A stretch of DNA of 64,000 nucleotides from Saccharum officinarum. Its lineage: Eukaryota; Streptophyta; Magnoliopsida; Poales; Poaceae. Positions 47,565 through 58,928 of the stretch are shown here, piece by piece. Under the pieces are notes generated by a model. That model was not told the origin of the DNA, did no database searches, and saw only the letters and a list, made by a program, of their open reading frames with translations. Position numbers and translations under genes: made by a program. The stretch is from the NCBI GenBank assembly GCA_020631735.1, contig CM036162.1:91374401-91438400 (forward strand). Reading direction: 5' to 3'. How positions within the stretch are numbered: position 1 is the first letter of the stretch; every line of letters starts with the position of its first letter.

Positions 47565-49790
47565 TGAAAGTCCCTAGTTTGGTTTTGGCTAATTGATGAA
47601 ACCTAGGACTAACCTTTGTATCTAAGTGGATGATTTAGATAAAGGTGGTCATTGAATATGAGACATGACATTGACTCATGTGACCAAGATGATGAAGACC
47701 AAGATGATGCTTGGCTCGATGGACCGGTTGTGAGGGTGAAGGGCAAGTAGAGGCTTCGAAGCGAAGGACCATGCGATGGTGAAGCTTGAGCAAGACTTGG
47801 CACCGACGGACCGATGCAACGGTGAAGAGCAAGTGAAGTCAAGGTCGATGGATCGAGACGGTCATTTGATGATATGAAGTGGATCATATCTTTTGGAGAA
47901 ACAAAATAGGCTCAAGGCAAAGGTATAACCATAGGGCCATTTTGTTTTGCACTCAAGACATCATAGAGGGTGTGAGTAGTTTAGGATCAATAGCCGAACT
48001 ATTAAGAGGGGAAGTCTTATCGGTTATTCGATGCACGGGTGCCACTAGGTGAATTCATGAAGTGCATTGCATGTAGGGCCTAGTGAGCTAACTGGAAAAC
48101 CTTCGAAAATAATTATGAAAATGCTAACACACGTGCACAAGGTGGTGATCACTTGTTGGTGTTGGCACATTTGCGAAGGCGATGAAGTTTGAGCGGTAGA
48201 GAGGGTTTGGGTCTCTCTCTCCCTCCTGCCGAGCTTGCGAGCGCGGGATTCAGGCGTTTTTGGGAACTTGAAATGCCTATTTTCCACTACGTCGGAAGTC
48301 AAAAAAGAAACGGAGGTGAACGGAGGTCACAGAGGTGACCGGACGCTGCACCGGACGCGGTCATGGAATGACCGTCCGGTCAGCTGTCAGGCGCGCGGGT
48401 GCTAGGGTTTGCAACCGGCGCGTCCGGTCACTCGCGGGACCGGCGCGTCCGGTCATGCGCCCAGAGAGAACTGCGGTTCGCAAGGACGATCGGACGCGGG
48501 GCGCGTCTGGTCACACATGATCGGACGCGTCCGATCGTTGAGGGAGCTTACTGGACTCTAACCGGACACGGGCACTGTCGCGTCCGGTCGTTCCGAGGGG
48601 CGCGTCCGGTCGTTACTTCGCGGGCGCGCGGTGCTGTGCGATCGGCGCGTCCGGTCGTTGACTGGAGCGCGTCCGGTCACTCGGGACCGGTGCGTCCGGT
48701 CATTATGAGAAGCGCGTCCGGTCGTTGGTTTGACCGTTGGGGTCAGTGACCGTTGGAGAATCGGACGCGGTCGAGCGCGTCCGGTCAGTTATGACCGGCG
48801 CGTTCGGTCATCCCGATAGAACCCAGTGAAGGGGTATAACGGCTCTTTTTGGATGGGATGCTTATAAATACTTGTTGGCCGGCCCTTGGGGAGGTCTCTC
48901 GTGATTTCTAACATTCTTGTGCATCCTTTGAGCTAGAGCATCTCCTCCCACTCATCTCTCTTGCTTGATTGCAAATCAAAAGTGAGATTGAGTGCTCCCA
49001 AAGTGCATTGCATAGCTTGAGGGCATCTAGTGGCACTTGTGGGTGGTTTAGCCGGTGGATTTCTTGTTACTCTTGGAGAGTACCGCTCCTAGCCGGCTTG
49101 GAGATTGTTGGAGGCGTTGGCAAGAGAAGATGATTGTTCTTGGCCACCTCCGGTTGATTGTAAGAGGTTCTTGTGTTTTCCTCGGCGAGACGCCAAAAGC
49201 AACTCTATTACATTGTGCATTTTATTGAGTTACCTCACTTGAGAGTGGTGTTTTGCGGTGCCTTGCGGGGCGTGCCTTGAGGGGCAAGTGACTTGAGGGT
49301 CACACCGAGGAACCATCTAAGTGTTGGTCGACACAACTGGTGACGTAGCTTGTCGGTGCACAAGTGAACACCGGGTGAATAAAAATATTGTGTCTCTTGT
49401 CTCCCGATGATTAGTCTTCATATTGTGTTGTTGTCAATATTGATTGATTGTATATCATCTTGGTGATTGGCAACATCTTCACTCTACCGTCGGTATAAGA
49501 CTCACAATCCTATCTCTCATATTTACTTTACTAGTTATCTTGTGTAGCTCTAGTGTTAACCTTTGCTAAGTAGTTGCTAGCTTGGTCACTAGTGTAAGTT
49601 TAGTAACTTAGCCCTTGTGTGAACTAGAGATCATAGTTTACTAGACTTGTGGATAGGAGTCTTGCATCACAACCGTAGGCTAAGTAAAACTCGCTTTACG
49701 CCGTTTATTTTTCTAACAAGTTTGCTTAGTGGTTCTTGTAGAATTTTTTATAGGCTATTCACCCCCCCTCTAGCCATCTAGGACCTTACA
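47565..49790 (+). repeat. 3' LTR of copia-A
   Basis: 2226 bp, TGAAAGTCCC...ACCTTACA. CpG-rich array at 48340-48812, TATAAATA at 48863-48870. It is followed by GGGGG and the same gypsy LTR sequence that follows the solo LTR at 27740. Confidence 0.93.
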
Positions 49791-50885
49791 GGGGGTCCTA
49801 GGTCGACGAGTGAATCAAATGTTGCGTGTCCCTAATCTGGATGGTGATGCAAGGAGGATACACGGGGGTTTATCTTGGTTCGGGCAAAAGAAGGCCCTAC
49901 GTCCAGCGAGGAGAGGAGAGTGTTGTATTTCCTTGCACCTAAGTGCTTGCGTAGGGGTTACAAGCTGTGAGAGAGGGAACCGAGCCCAGGCCTCAAAGGA
50001 AAAATGATAATACAAATGAGATTGCTTGAGATGTTGATCTTCTTTGGTGGGATGGAGACTGGTTTCTCGTTGTTTATTGTTTTGTCGTCCGTTTCGCCTT
50101 GTAGAGCCCCTGCCTGCCCTTTTATAGGGTAAGAGGAGGCAGGGACGCCGGGGTGCCTTTGAAGTGAAGTTTTGTCGATCCCTGTGGAGGTGGTTGTAGC
50201 GACGTGCCCCGGGAATGGCCGGCCATCCCTGGACACCATGGTGACGTAGAAGACGAGACGGTGAAAAGACCCCGAGCCCTGTGCCACGTCGGTCTTTTCT
50301 CCCTGCTGACTGATGGTAAGTCGAGGCTAGGTCGAGGACGGATGGATAAGGCCGAATCCCCAAGATCGTGGGGTACGGTCCTTGTCGTATCCTCCCTCAA
50401 GGGTGATAGGTGGTAAAGCAGTGCACGGTATGGTGCGTACAGTGACATGTTTTCACCTCCCATCCCGGGATGGGTATCTAAAAGTAAGATTTGACACCGG
50501 TACTGCTTCCACGTCGGTAACTGCTGTAGCCATGATGGTAGGATGTAGTAGGTGGTTGCATTGAATGCTCTGACTTTTGTTTTAGAGTTTGGTGAATAAG
50601 GTGGGTCGAGCGGTCCGACCTGGGGTCGTGCGAGTCGGAGATTTCCCGATAGTCAGATGCCTTGTCGAGCGTGCCTCGTGCGAGTCGGAACGCGGTCGAG
50701 GCGTCCCGTCGAGGGTGCCTCGTACGAGTCGGAACATAGTCGAGGCGTTCCGTCGAGCGAGCCTCGTACGAGTCGGAACGCAGTCGAGGCGTTTCGTCCG
50801 CTATTTTGGCTCGTCTCATTTGCGGGTAGCGTTTTGTTTTTCTTAATCGTTGATTGTGGGTACCCCTAGTTTTAGGTACCCGACA
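49791..50885 (-). repeat. Duplicate copy of the outer gypsy LTR (lacks 24 bp at one end)
   Basis: Matches 27740-28160 joined to 38737-39421, with an unoccupied CCCGG at 50208-50212 where copia-B sits in the other copy. Ends GGTACCCGACA at 50885. It carries the same TATA (50119-50126, minus strand) and 44-bp repeats (50663-50794). It is explained by the tandem duplication, not by a second gypsy insertion, since the same flank follows. Confidence 0.9.
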
Positions 50886-51014
50886 ACATGATTTACTTTT
50901 AAGATAAAGATCCGTAGATACATGATGAAACAAGCAAATTCCCCTAGCTACAACCAAACAATATCAAGGTAAACAAAATATACATAGAGGAATAAGGAAC
51001 CACACTAAACAATA

Positions 51015-51269
51015 CTCCCTCCGTCCCAAGAAAAGTGTCATTTCCACTTTCCATGAAATCGATAATTTTCAAATTTGACCAAACATATATAAGAAAATAT
51101 TAATATTAATGATGTACAATTCATATTATTAGATGAATCACTTAATATATTTTTATAATAAACTTATTTGGAGTTAGAAATACTACCAACATTTTTTATA
51201 AAAAGCTAGTTTAAAAAAAAGATTGACCATCACAAACCTCATAGCGACACTCTTTTTGAGACAGGGGAG
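51015..51269. mobile_element. Stowaway-like MITE, copy 2
   Basis: Duplicate of 39551-39803, with the same termini and TA flanks. It differs by a few substitutions and A-run lengths. Confidence 0.85.
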
Positions 51270-51353
51270 TAGGACAAAGTTTAATAATCTTTTATTACTA
51301 ATTTATAGGCAATTATAGCTTTTGTAAGTGCATAGCTTTTGTTAAATCTATAA

Positions 51354-51481
51354 GGGCTTGTTTGGATGCACCTCATTCCACATGTGTTAGAGTGGATTGG
51401 AGTGGAATTGAACTAAATTCCATTCTATTTCACTCCAACACATGTGGATTGAGATGGATACACATGCATCCAAATAAGGCC
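51354..51481. mobile_element. Short MITE with TTGTTTGGATGCA-type termini, copy 2
   Basis: Duplicate of 39888-40015. The right end here reads TGCATCCAAATAAGGCC, a slightly better inverted match to the left end than in copy 1. Confidence 0.6.
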
Positions 51482-51685
51482 GGATCGAAGGGAGCAGACG
51501 CCGCTTTGGACCGAAGGGAGTCAGCATCTATGAATTTAAATATGTATAACATTCGCTATCAAAATATTGGTTTATCGATGTTAATACATCTTTCTACGAA
51601 CTTAGTCAAAATTTGAGAAAAAATAACTTTTTTTGCACATAGAGAAAAAATTGACTTGGGAAAAACTAAAGTAAACTGTAATGTA

Positions 51686-51800
51686 CTCCATCCACTATAA
51701 AGATGTTTTGCTGTGCATTTAGATATATACTATGTCTAAATATATTTTAAATGATGTATTTAGAAAAGCCAAAACATTTTATCATTTGGAACGGAGGGAG
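51686..51800. mobile_element. Small Stowaway-like MITE
   Basis: CTCCATCCACTATAAAGATGTTTTG at the left, shown here only as its start CTCCATCC, pairs with CGGAGGGAG at the right. TA flanks both sides (51684-51685 and 51801-51802). About 115 bp, in the single-copy DNA between the retrotransposon nest and the gene. Confidence 0.75.
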
Positions 51801-51802
51801 TA

Positions 51803-52417
51803 ATCCTTCCGTCAATAGATATGAAAATTCATAGCGTTCCAAATTTGTCCACAAATGAGCGTGTCTGGTACTAATACGGTGAAATTATCGTGTCTGGATA
51901 ATCTAATAAGGTGAAATTATCTTTTAAATCTAATAAGGTGAAATTGTCTTTTAAGTATGTAGAATAGCACACAATACTCGTGCGACTATAACTTAGATCA
52001 AATTCCCAAGGGCCAATCTCCACCAAGGACACATCTGATTTCTCTACACTCTCGAGCCAACTGTCATCACAAGCGGCACTCCCATGAACATGCAATCGTT
52101 TCATTAATTTTACCTTGCTTCTTTTAGTTGGCGCAAAATTACCAGGCTACACTGAGCTTAATACGGTACAAGATTCCAGGCCTGTTCAGTCCACAGAAAC
52201 TCTAGCTGAATCTGAACATAAAGACAGATTCATGCACAAATGTAACAAGTCAGGTAGCGGATACATCAAAATTGCACTGATTCAAAATATCTGATACTAG
52301 ATTATATATCAAACCCATTTTGATTGCACAGACTATCTACACAAGACGGATAGCATTAGTTACAGCGGCACAGGTAGAGTTGTCGACTGATGCAATATAT
52401 TTGGAGAGAAGAGGGCA
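51803..52417 (-). other. Intergenic DNA and probable 3' UTR of the spliced gene
   Basis: AT-rich. The half nearest 52417 is probably the 3' UTR of the minus-strand gene. No polyadenylation signal could be chosen with confidence and no other gene was seen. Confidence 0.5.
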
Positions 52418-53394
52418 TCAGCGCACGGAGTGACAGCAGACAAACGGCATCCACGGCTGCTTCTTTTCTTTGGAACTCTTCTTGTCAACGTCCTTATGAG
52501 GCAGTTTGGCTGGGGAGCTCCAATGATGGTCGTCAGAGCCAGATTTGGGTGACCCCGATTTCACTGACAAGTCGCTGTCCTTGGTCACCCTGCGCCGGAA
52601 CGACAGCACTCGTTCCTTGGTGCTGGGTTTCTTCACTTGGTTCTCCATGCTTGCCTCAGCGAGGAGGACCTTCAGTGGGACACGAACTCTTCCTGAATTT
52701 AGCTTGGCACCTGTCGATGCAATCTCTTCATTCAGCTTGTTGTTGCTTCCATCTTGGCCAACCATGATGTTTAGCTGCTGCTTCTCTTCAACACTACATT
52801 TGCTTTCTGCTGCAGCCATCTCCTTTGCAGTCTGTGTTTTGTGTCCAACGTCATTTGCATTAAACCGTGGGTTAGTCTCCTTTGCATCAGTATCTTCAGT
52901 CTGCTTATTTGCTTCAAAATTTCCTATGCTCTGTACTGTGTTCAACTCCTTTGTGTCGCTAGCTTGTGTCTGTTCTTCAACATAATCTGTCTGTCGCACC
53001 TCATTCATCCCTGCAGCGGTGCCTTCAATCGGCTTCTTTTCTTCAACATTAGCTGCATATGTATCATTTGCTGTAGTGTTGATAGCCTGTTTCATTTCAA
53101 TACAATCAATGCTGCGTACTGCAGTCATGTCCTTTGCACTAGCATCTTCAGTTTGCATAATTTCTTCAACTTCATTGAGTGCACTGACATCCTGCATAGA
53201 TATTGTGCTTAGCTCCGTGGAGGCTGCCTGAGATGGCACAAAAATATCACCACTTGTATGTCCATTTTCCTGCAGGCCATGGTCAGTCAAGCAAGTCTTG
53301 TTCACCAGTTCAGAACTACTGCTGACAGGAATGTCTTCTGGACCAACTAATTCACCATTTTCACTGGCACTTGATGCAGATAATATGCGTTCAT
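52418..53394 (-). CDS. Exon 4 of the spliced gene (repeat-rich region and basic C-terminus)
   Basis: 977 nt, acceptor TTTCTGCAG|ATGAAC, stop at 52418-52420. Residues about 640-790 contain loose repeats of about 30 residues with a T-x-A/D-x-KE...V-x-SI pattern. The conserved-looking C-terminal block follows. Intron 3 (53395-53904) is 510 bp. Confidence 0.8.
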
Positions 53395-56300
53395 CTGCAG
53401 AAATGTCCAACAAATTTCAGCATAAAACCTTACGTATTCAAAGTTAACGATCTGATAGAAAAGAAAAAAAAACATACAGTAATATTGTGCCTCAAAATAA
53501 AACATCTTAGTATATGGAAATACTGTGAGACTACAATACAGGTCTTACCGTCTCAGTGAACAGTCAACTTCAGAGGCGCAGTCTAAACTTGCAAGGCAAT
53601 GGAATTAGATAAACTCCCTCCAAACTATACTACTACAGTACTGCGATACTTGATCAACTAAACTAGAAATGAAGAAGAAGCATACATCTCTAGTTTAGCT
53701 ATGGCCAATGCTTTCTAAAAGCCATCAATTAAATTGGCAAAGGATGCAAAACAGTGGACTTTTTTGCAATGCAACAACAGTGCGCATTCCCTAATGATAT
53801 TTGAGCTCACAGAAAGCAACGAGCGAAAAAATGGGTATACAACAGAGTTCATGAGTGCAAACTTACATCAAACAATGTGAAATTGGAGAGTCAGAAATTC
53901 TTACTTGAGTTATGGCATTGTTGAACTTCAGCCATCCTAGTTTGGTTAGAGACTGTTGGTTGATCCACCATTAGGGATGTAGAGTCAACTTGCTGTCTCG
54001 ATTCAACAGCATTTGGTACCTCCAAAAAGCAGCTCTCGGTGGGAAGTTCAAATAAGTCATCATTCCTGTCATCATCTAGATTAAATGGATTCTTGACAGA
54101 AGATGCTTCACCCATTAGTAAAGTGTCATGTTTCTGACTCGTAGAAAATTGATCTTCTGTAGGGATCTCAGGGTCAATCTGCTTGTTGCAGACTTCCTCT
54201 CTAGTGAACTCGTTAGTCTTCTGTATGGAAAGATTTTCTTCTACAGTATCTGTCTGTGGCCTCTCCTCAAAGGTGAATTCTACATCATCCACATTAGTAA
54301 CAGGAGTATCATCCATCTTGGTAACAGGAAGATCATCCTGAAAACCAGCAGTGGAACATCTCAAAGTTTTCTTGCTAGAATTCTCAACAGGCTGACTATC
54401 ATCTGGTACATCCTCAACACTCCAGTTCTGTCTGGGGAGCTCCATGGAACAATCTGTAGCAGTATTATCAGTGCAAACAACATTCAGATCACTCCCAATT
54501 GACATGGGGTTAGTGCTAGGATTGGTTATTGTTTCCAACTGAACATCATCTGATCCTACTACTTCTGATCTTGGTGATGCTTCAGGCATGGTATGAAGAA
54601 CATGCATTCTATCTTCCATAAAACCTTCCACCTTTCTTGAGCATGTAGACTCTGATTCTGGTTCCAAAATTACCAGGCGTGTTTCCTGAAGGGATGAAGC
54701 GCTCCAACAACCAATCATCTCACTATGAACAGATGCTTCATCTGATTTACTATCAACCATATCTGTGTAAGTGTAGTCAACATTCACAGCTTGTTCATAT
54801 GGACCCCCAAGCTTCAGGTTTACTTCATGTTCGGCAGATAAATCTGTCATATTGAGGTCTCCAGAAAATTGATCTTTGAGTAATCCATTTGTTTCTAGAG
54901 AATTCGCATTTGTAGTTACACTTGACCCTGCTGAAATAACATTCAAATTATTCATTTCTGTAGAAAATACTGAACTTGGTGCAGTGCCATCTTCAGAATC
55001 TGATTGATGAAGAAACGGAGATGCATCCTGGAATTCATCAAAGCTATCTTCTCGCTCAGCTGGATGTCCCACGATATTTTGACTTCCATTAGTGCAAGCA
55101 ATCAGTAATTCAGTTCCACTGCCTTCATTTACAATTTCAATAGAATCGCTGCTGCAGTCAACAAGGTCATTTTCACTTAATTCACTAACGTTGATTTGAG
55201 CTCCAGTATCTTCAAGAAAAACATTTTCACTGCTGCCGCCATTAATCAGGTGGTTTTCATTTAATTCAGTGGCAATGACTTGAGCTCCAGTACAGGTAGG
55301 AGAAGAATGTTCTATCAAAACAATAGAGAGACAAATCAACATAGACTCAATAACTTGAATATAAAGGTAAAATGATCCAATATTATTTGAACGAAATGCT
55401 GCCATACAAATAGATGCAAACAAATTAATGACTTTACAACCATAGGTCCAGTGAAACTTTAGTGAATATTATGAGGCATTTGAAAAGAAATACAAGGAAC
55501 AAGTGCGAAAGAAAGGGATTCTGAGGCACAGAAAAAATGAATTAAGAATGAATTCGCTAGCTCATTAATGGGGTGTTTGGTTGGTGGAATAATGTGGTCC
55601 ATCACCATCTCACTCTCTAATTTTTGTTTGGTTTGTGGAATAGAATGAGTTGATCCATGACCACCGCATTCATCACAAGCTAATAATTAGTACGAGGAAT
55701 GAGGTCATTCCACCAAATTTGAGGAATGGACTCATGATGCATCATCACTCCATCTAGGATAAGTTGATTCCTCAAAACAATCACACCATAATTGTTCACA
55801 CAAAAGGTTATAACAGTAGTCCAAACAGTAAAATCATAATGACACTGAACACTGAGGCATGAGAAAAATGTCGTCCATACAGTAAAATAAGTGAGGACCA
55901 ATAAATCATGCAAGTAACAGGTTAACAGTTAATAATACTGATACCTGACAACAAATACTCTACATATCATGACATTAGTTAATATAATAATGGTCTCAAG
56001 TAGACACTGCAGAAGCTTCCTTGGGAATGAAGTTGACAATCTAGAGGGCTAAAGCCTAAAAGGGACACAAACAGTAGCTTGCTCCTCAATTCACAATCGC
56101 AGCAGTATAATAATCTGAACTTAGGCCTTGTTCAGTTGTAAAATTTTTTTGCAAAATGACCCTGTAGCACGTTTCGTTGTTATTTGACAATTAGTGTCCA
56201 ATCATGGTTTAATTAGGCTTAAAAGATTTGTCTCGTCCATTTCGTCTAAACTGTATAATTAATTTTATTTTTTTTTCTATATTTAATGCTTCATGCATGT

Positions 56301-57949
56301 GTCTAAAAATTCGATGTGACGGGGAATCTAAAAAATTTTGCAAAATTTTCTGTAACTAAACCAGCCCTTAGAAGACCTACCAATGCAGCGACTTTACAAT
56401 TGATCAATAACGCATAGACATGTCTCTAAGTTATAACAATTAGGAAAAACAGTAAATTGCGGCAAACGATGTCAACGCCCCACATGACGGGATCTGTTAA
56501 AGTATGAGAAGAAGATGACATATAAATAAAAAAATAGGACGAGACATGCAGACACAATGAAATGGTAACACTTCTGTTTTGCAAATAATTAGGACGCCCA
56601 TGTGACTAAGACAACATGTGGTGGAGGGCCACGACAAACTAGCAGACCGAAGAAAACAAGTCTTAAACGACAAGATCAAAGAAATCCTACCCACCTATGC
56701 GGATATGTTGGTCTTTTAGGCAAGCAGGTGGTTTACCAAGTACCAAGAAACCAACAAATTCATCCTAGCAGACTAGAAAACGAATCCAATGTATGTACAT
56801 GTCCACAAAGACCAGGAGCGAATTCCTACTGCTGACCAGTATCAAGGGAACAAATTTCCATGATACGAGAGAGATTCGAGACGGCCGATACACATGGATC
56901 TCAGCTTCTGGAGTATGAAATTACTACTGATATATTAGTAATAACATACTACTAGCCAAGTTCAGATCTACAGTTCGGAAGCTACAAATTCAAAACACTC
57001 CAACTGTTGTACTACATCGTTATCACAAAAGCATCTCCCCAACTCCAAGGAAAACGAGAAAGTACCCCACGCTTTGAGCTATGCGACCCAAGACCAAGAG
57101 CCACGCAGATTTTTATTCCAGGTCCCCACAGGAGTACCATCCCACTATGCCCATGTGAGTTTTGCGCCCGTCCTCCCTCTTCAACCGGGGAACAGGGGAG
57201 GAAAGGCAGCCAAACCTTCTGCGGCTTTTCCCTTTTCAATGTATCGCAAAATGCAGTACGGGGAAAACAACAAAAAGCGCAAGATGCCACAATCTATGCA
57301 AATCGGTTTACATAATAACAACCGCTGAACCAAACTCCGATTTCGATTTGTAACATCCCAAAACGCAGGACGCAAATGAAGAAAGTAACACTGTAACAGC
57401 AGCACCCGTAGAGAAGTCTGAACAATGGACCAAGAGAGAAAAGACCAACGATTACCTGCTGCAATCACCTTGTCCTCCACAGAACTGTCAACTTCTCCCG
57501 CAGATCCGCGCAACGCCGCGGCTCCTCCATTGGCCTCGGCCGTGCTAATCTCCTCTCGCTGTCGTCCTCCTTCACCACCTGCAGCGGAACGAACGAACAG
57601 GCACGGCCATCAGAACCACCGAACGGAGAAGTAAACCATCTAATCCAGATAAAACGAAGCAAGAAGCGCCAGCTAAACCCCCGGACGTACCGAGAACCGT
57701 CCCCGCGGCCGCATTGCGGTCGCCGGCGCCCTCCTGCCGCTCGCCCACGCCAACCCCGACCCCCGCGACGGCTTCCTCAACCTCCGCCACCGCCGCCGGA
57801 AGCGCCTTGCCGCAGTGCTTGCGGTGGGAGCGGCGGAGCTTGGCGCTGGGGTGCGGGTTCGGGTACTGGTACCCGCAGACGTGGCAGAGGTGGCCCCCGC
57901 TGAGCGCCGCCGCCTCCTTCCCGCCGTGCCTCTTCTCGTCGGTCTCCAT
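52418..57949 (-). CDS. Spliced gene: 921-residue zinc-finger-like, mostly disordered protein of unknown function
   Basis: Four coding exons, 57691-57949, 57456-57578, 53905-55311 and 52418-53394. All introns have GT-AG ends and the phases fit exactly (2766 nt including stop). The N-terminus has a finger C22-x2-C25-x16-H42-x2-H45-C46 (CHVCGYQYPNPHPSAKLRRS). The long middle is acidic, Ser/Thr/Asn-rich and low in hydrophobic residues, so probably disordered. The C-terminal 91 residues (831-921) hold RVRVPLKVLLAEAS, then Arg/Lys/Ser-rich segments and end PWMPFVCCHSVR. I believe similar finger-plus-VPLKxLLAEA proteins exist in other plants but cannot name one. Nuclear action is a guess from the finger and basic tail. 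ATG 57947-57949 was chosen because it leads directly into the finger; the frame is also open upstream. Confidence 0.8.
53905..55311 (-). CDS. Exon 3 of the spliced gene (acidic, Ser/Thr-rich middle)
   Basis: 1407 nt, acceptor TTTTGATAG|AACATT, donor TCAA|GTAAGA. Open throughout. The upstream intron 2 (55312-57455, 2144 bp) carries at least one clear MITE. Confidence 0.8.
55570..55787. mobile_element. Degenerate MITE-like element in intron 2
   Basis: Left end GGGGTGTTTGGTTGGTGGAAT and right end ATTCCTCAAAACAATCACACC are imperfect inverted repeats, with roughly 18 of 25 positions pairing when a few flanking bases are included. Family and target duplication are unclear. Confidence 0.4.
56124..56367. 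mobile_element. Grass MITE (GGCCTTGTT type) in intron 2
   Basis: Starts GGCCTTGTTCAGTTG and ends AACTAAACCAGCCC, flanked by TTA on both sides (56121-56123 and 56368-56370). The 3-bp TTA duplication would fit a PIF/Harbinger-type MITE. Related copies are at 58929, 63343 and 63893. Internal blocks such as CTGTAGCACGTTTCGTTG recur in these relatives in altered form. Confidence 0.75.
57456..57578 (-). CDS. Exon 2 of the spliced gene
   Basis: 123 nt, acceptor GCTGCAG|GTGG, donor GCAG|GTAATC. It encodes a Gly/Glu/Ala-rich linker. Intron 1 (57579-57690) is 112 bp. Confidence 0.75.
57691..57949 (-). CDS. Exon 1 of the spliced gene (zinc finger)
   Basis: Codons 1-86 plus one base. Donor CTCG|GTACGT. 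Very GC-rich with a Val/Gly/Ala-rich run after the finger, as is common in first exons of grass genes. Confidence 0.8.
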
Positions 57950-58020
57950 GGCCGGGCTCCGCTGCGCCGCGCCAATGGATGGCAGGGCAGCCGCGGCGGC
58001 GATGATGGAACGGCGATCGG

Positions 58021-58044
58021 TTTTTTTTTTTTTTTTTTGATAAG
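58021..58044. repeat. T18 tract between 11-bp direct repeats near the gene start
   Basis: Eighteen T residues plus GATAAG lie between two copies of ACGGCGATCGG (58010-58020 and 58045-58055). On the gene's strand it is an A18 tract about 72 bases upstream of the ATG. It may be a small retroposon tail or a local duplication with T-run growth. Confidence 0.7.
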
Positions 58045-58055
58045 ACGGCGATCGG

Positions 58056-58928
58056 CTTTGATAAAGGCTACCGCTGCTCCGTTTTGAAGGGCGGGGTTTG
58101 GGTTTGGTGGTTTTGGGAGGCGCGAGTTGCGGGCGGCGTGAGCGTCGGGGCAGGAAGGGCTTGGCTTTAACAAGCCACGTGCGCGCGAGTATGACGGGTG
58201 GAGCCGCGATACGTGGGGCCCGAACGTCGGTCCCAAGTAGTTCCATCAATGCGGGCCATGTGCGCGGCGGAGCGGGGAGGAAATTCCCTTGGCCCGTTTC
58301 TTCTAGGGCACTCGCCGGGGTGGTACGGAATTGCGCTAGATCTGGCCGTTGCGCGCGTGATGGACCGCTGAGCGCGCGGGTGAGGACAGGAGGACGCGAG
58401 GCCGTGGAGACGAACAACGTGAGAGCGACAACAAGTCTTTGGGACCTGCTTTGTGCCTTTTTGGCCCCTGGGCGTGGGCGTGCTTCTGGCCTTCTGCTTC
58501 ATCGTGTTCCCTAGACCTTAGACGGAGCCTCGGTAAAAACCTGAGCTTTGGTCCTGTGATCACGCGCTGTGGACAGATAATTTTACTGTGGCTTGTAACT
58601 GAAATTCGAACGCCAGGACCGTGGATTCCACTGAGCGTGCACTCTTGCAGTACAGGCATAGCTAGCTGAAGGTCCACGGGAAAACGGTTACTGTACTGCG
58701 TGATCCTATCCTATCCTACGGGCTACGGCGACGAAAACGTCTCAACAGCCAGCTTTCAACGCGGCGTTTGACGATCCATCCAGCATCCTGGTACTGGGCC
58801 GTCCAGGATCAGACGGGTCCATCTGCTCTGGTTATCATCGTCTCCCATCATCAGCCCGCCAGCGCACGGCGCTCCAGTCCCGTCCCGCCTCTTCCTCCTC
58901 CGCATCTTTTCTAGATGCATCGCTGCTA
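58056..58928 (-). promoter_or_regulatory. Upstream region of the spliced gene
   Basis: GC-rich DNA upstream of the gene start, probably holding its promoter and 5' UTR. No confident TATA box was found. Open frames here on both strands look compositional. Confidence 0.4.

Larger units (their letters stand above)
40053..49790 (+). mobile_element. Copia-A: decayed Maximus/SIRE-like element with truncated 5' LTR
   Basis: 5' LTR remnant 40053-41101, PBS 41104-41115, gag and pol remnants, PPT, and full 3' LTR 47565-49790 followed by GGGGG (49791-49795). The left LTR lacks about 1.18 kb, because the tandem-duplication junction at 40053-40057 cuts into it. Copia-A is a sister lineage of copia-B: the gene order is the same and the protein is similar, but LTR sequence and length differ. 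It is clearly older, with many stops and frameshifts. Confidence 0.92.

Noticed and set aside
49791..50885. An independent second gypsy insertion or solo LTR.
   Set aside because: It is followed by the same flank and the same two MITEs as the first copy and lacks 24 bp exactly at the copia-A insertion point, so duplication is simpler.
52545..53231. Plus-strand frames of up to 146 codons opposite exon 4.
   Set aside because: They are antisense shadows of the real exon, which has correct splice phases and no stop.
55680..55913. 77-codon minus-strand frame in intron 2.
   Set aside because: It overlaps a MITE-like repeat and does not join the neighbouring exons in phase.
58098..58677. Small protein genes on either strand upstream of the spliced gene.
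   Set aside because: Frames overlap on opposite strands in GC-rich promoter DNA, have no domain, and no splice or start context favours one.
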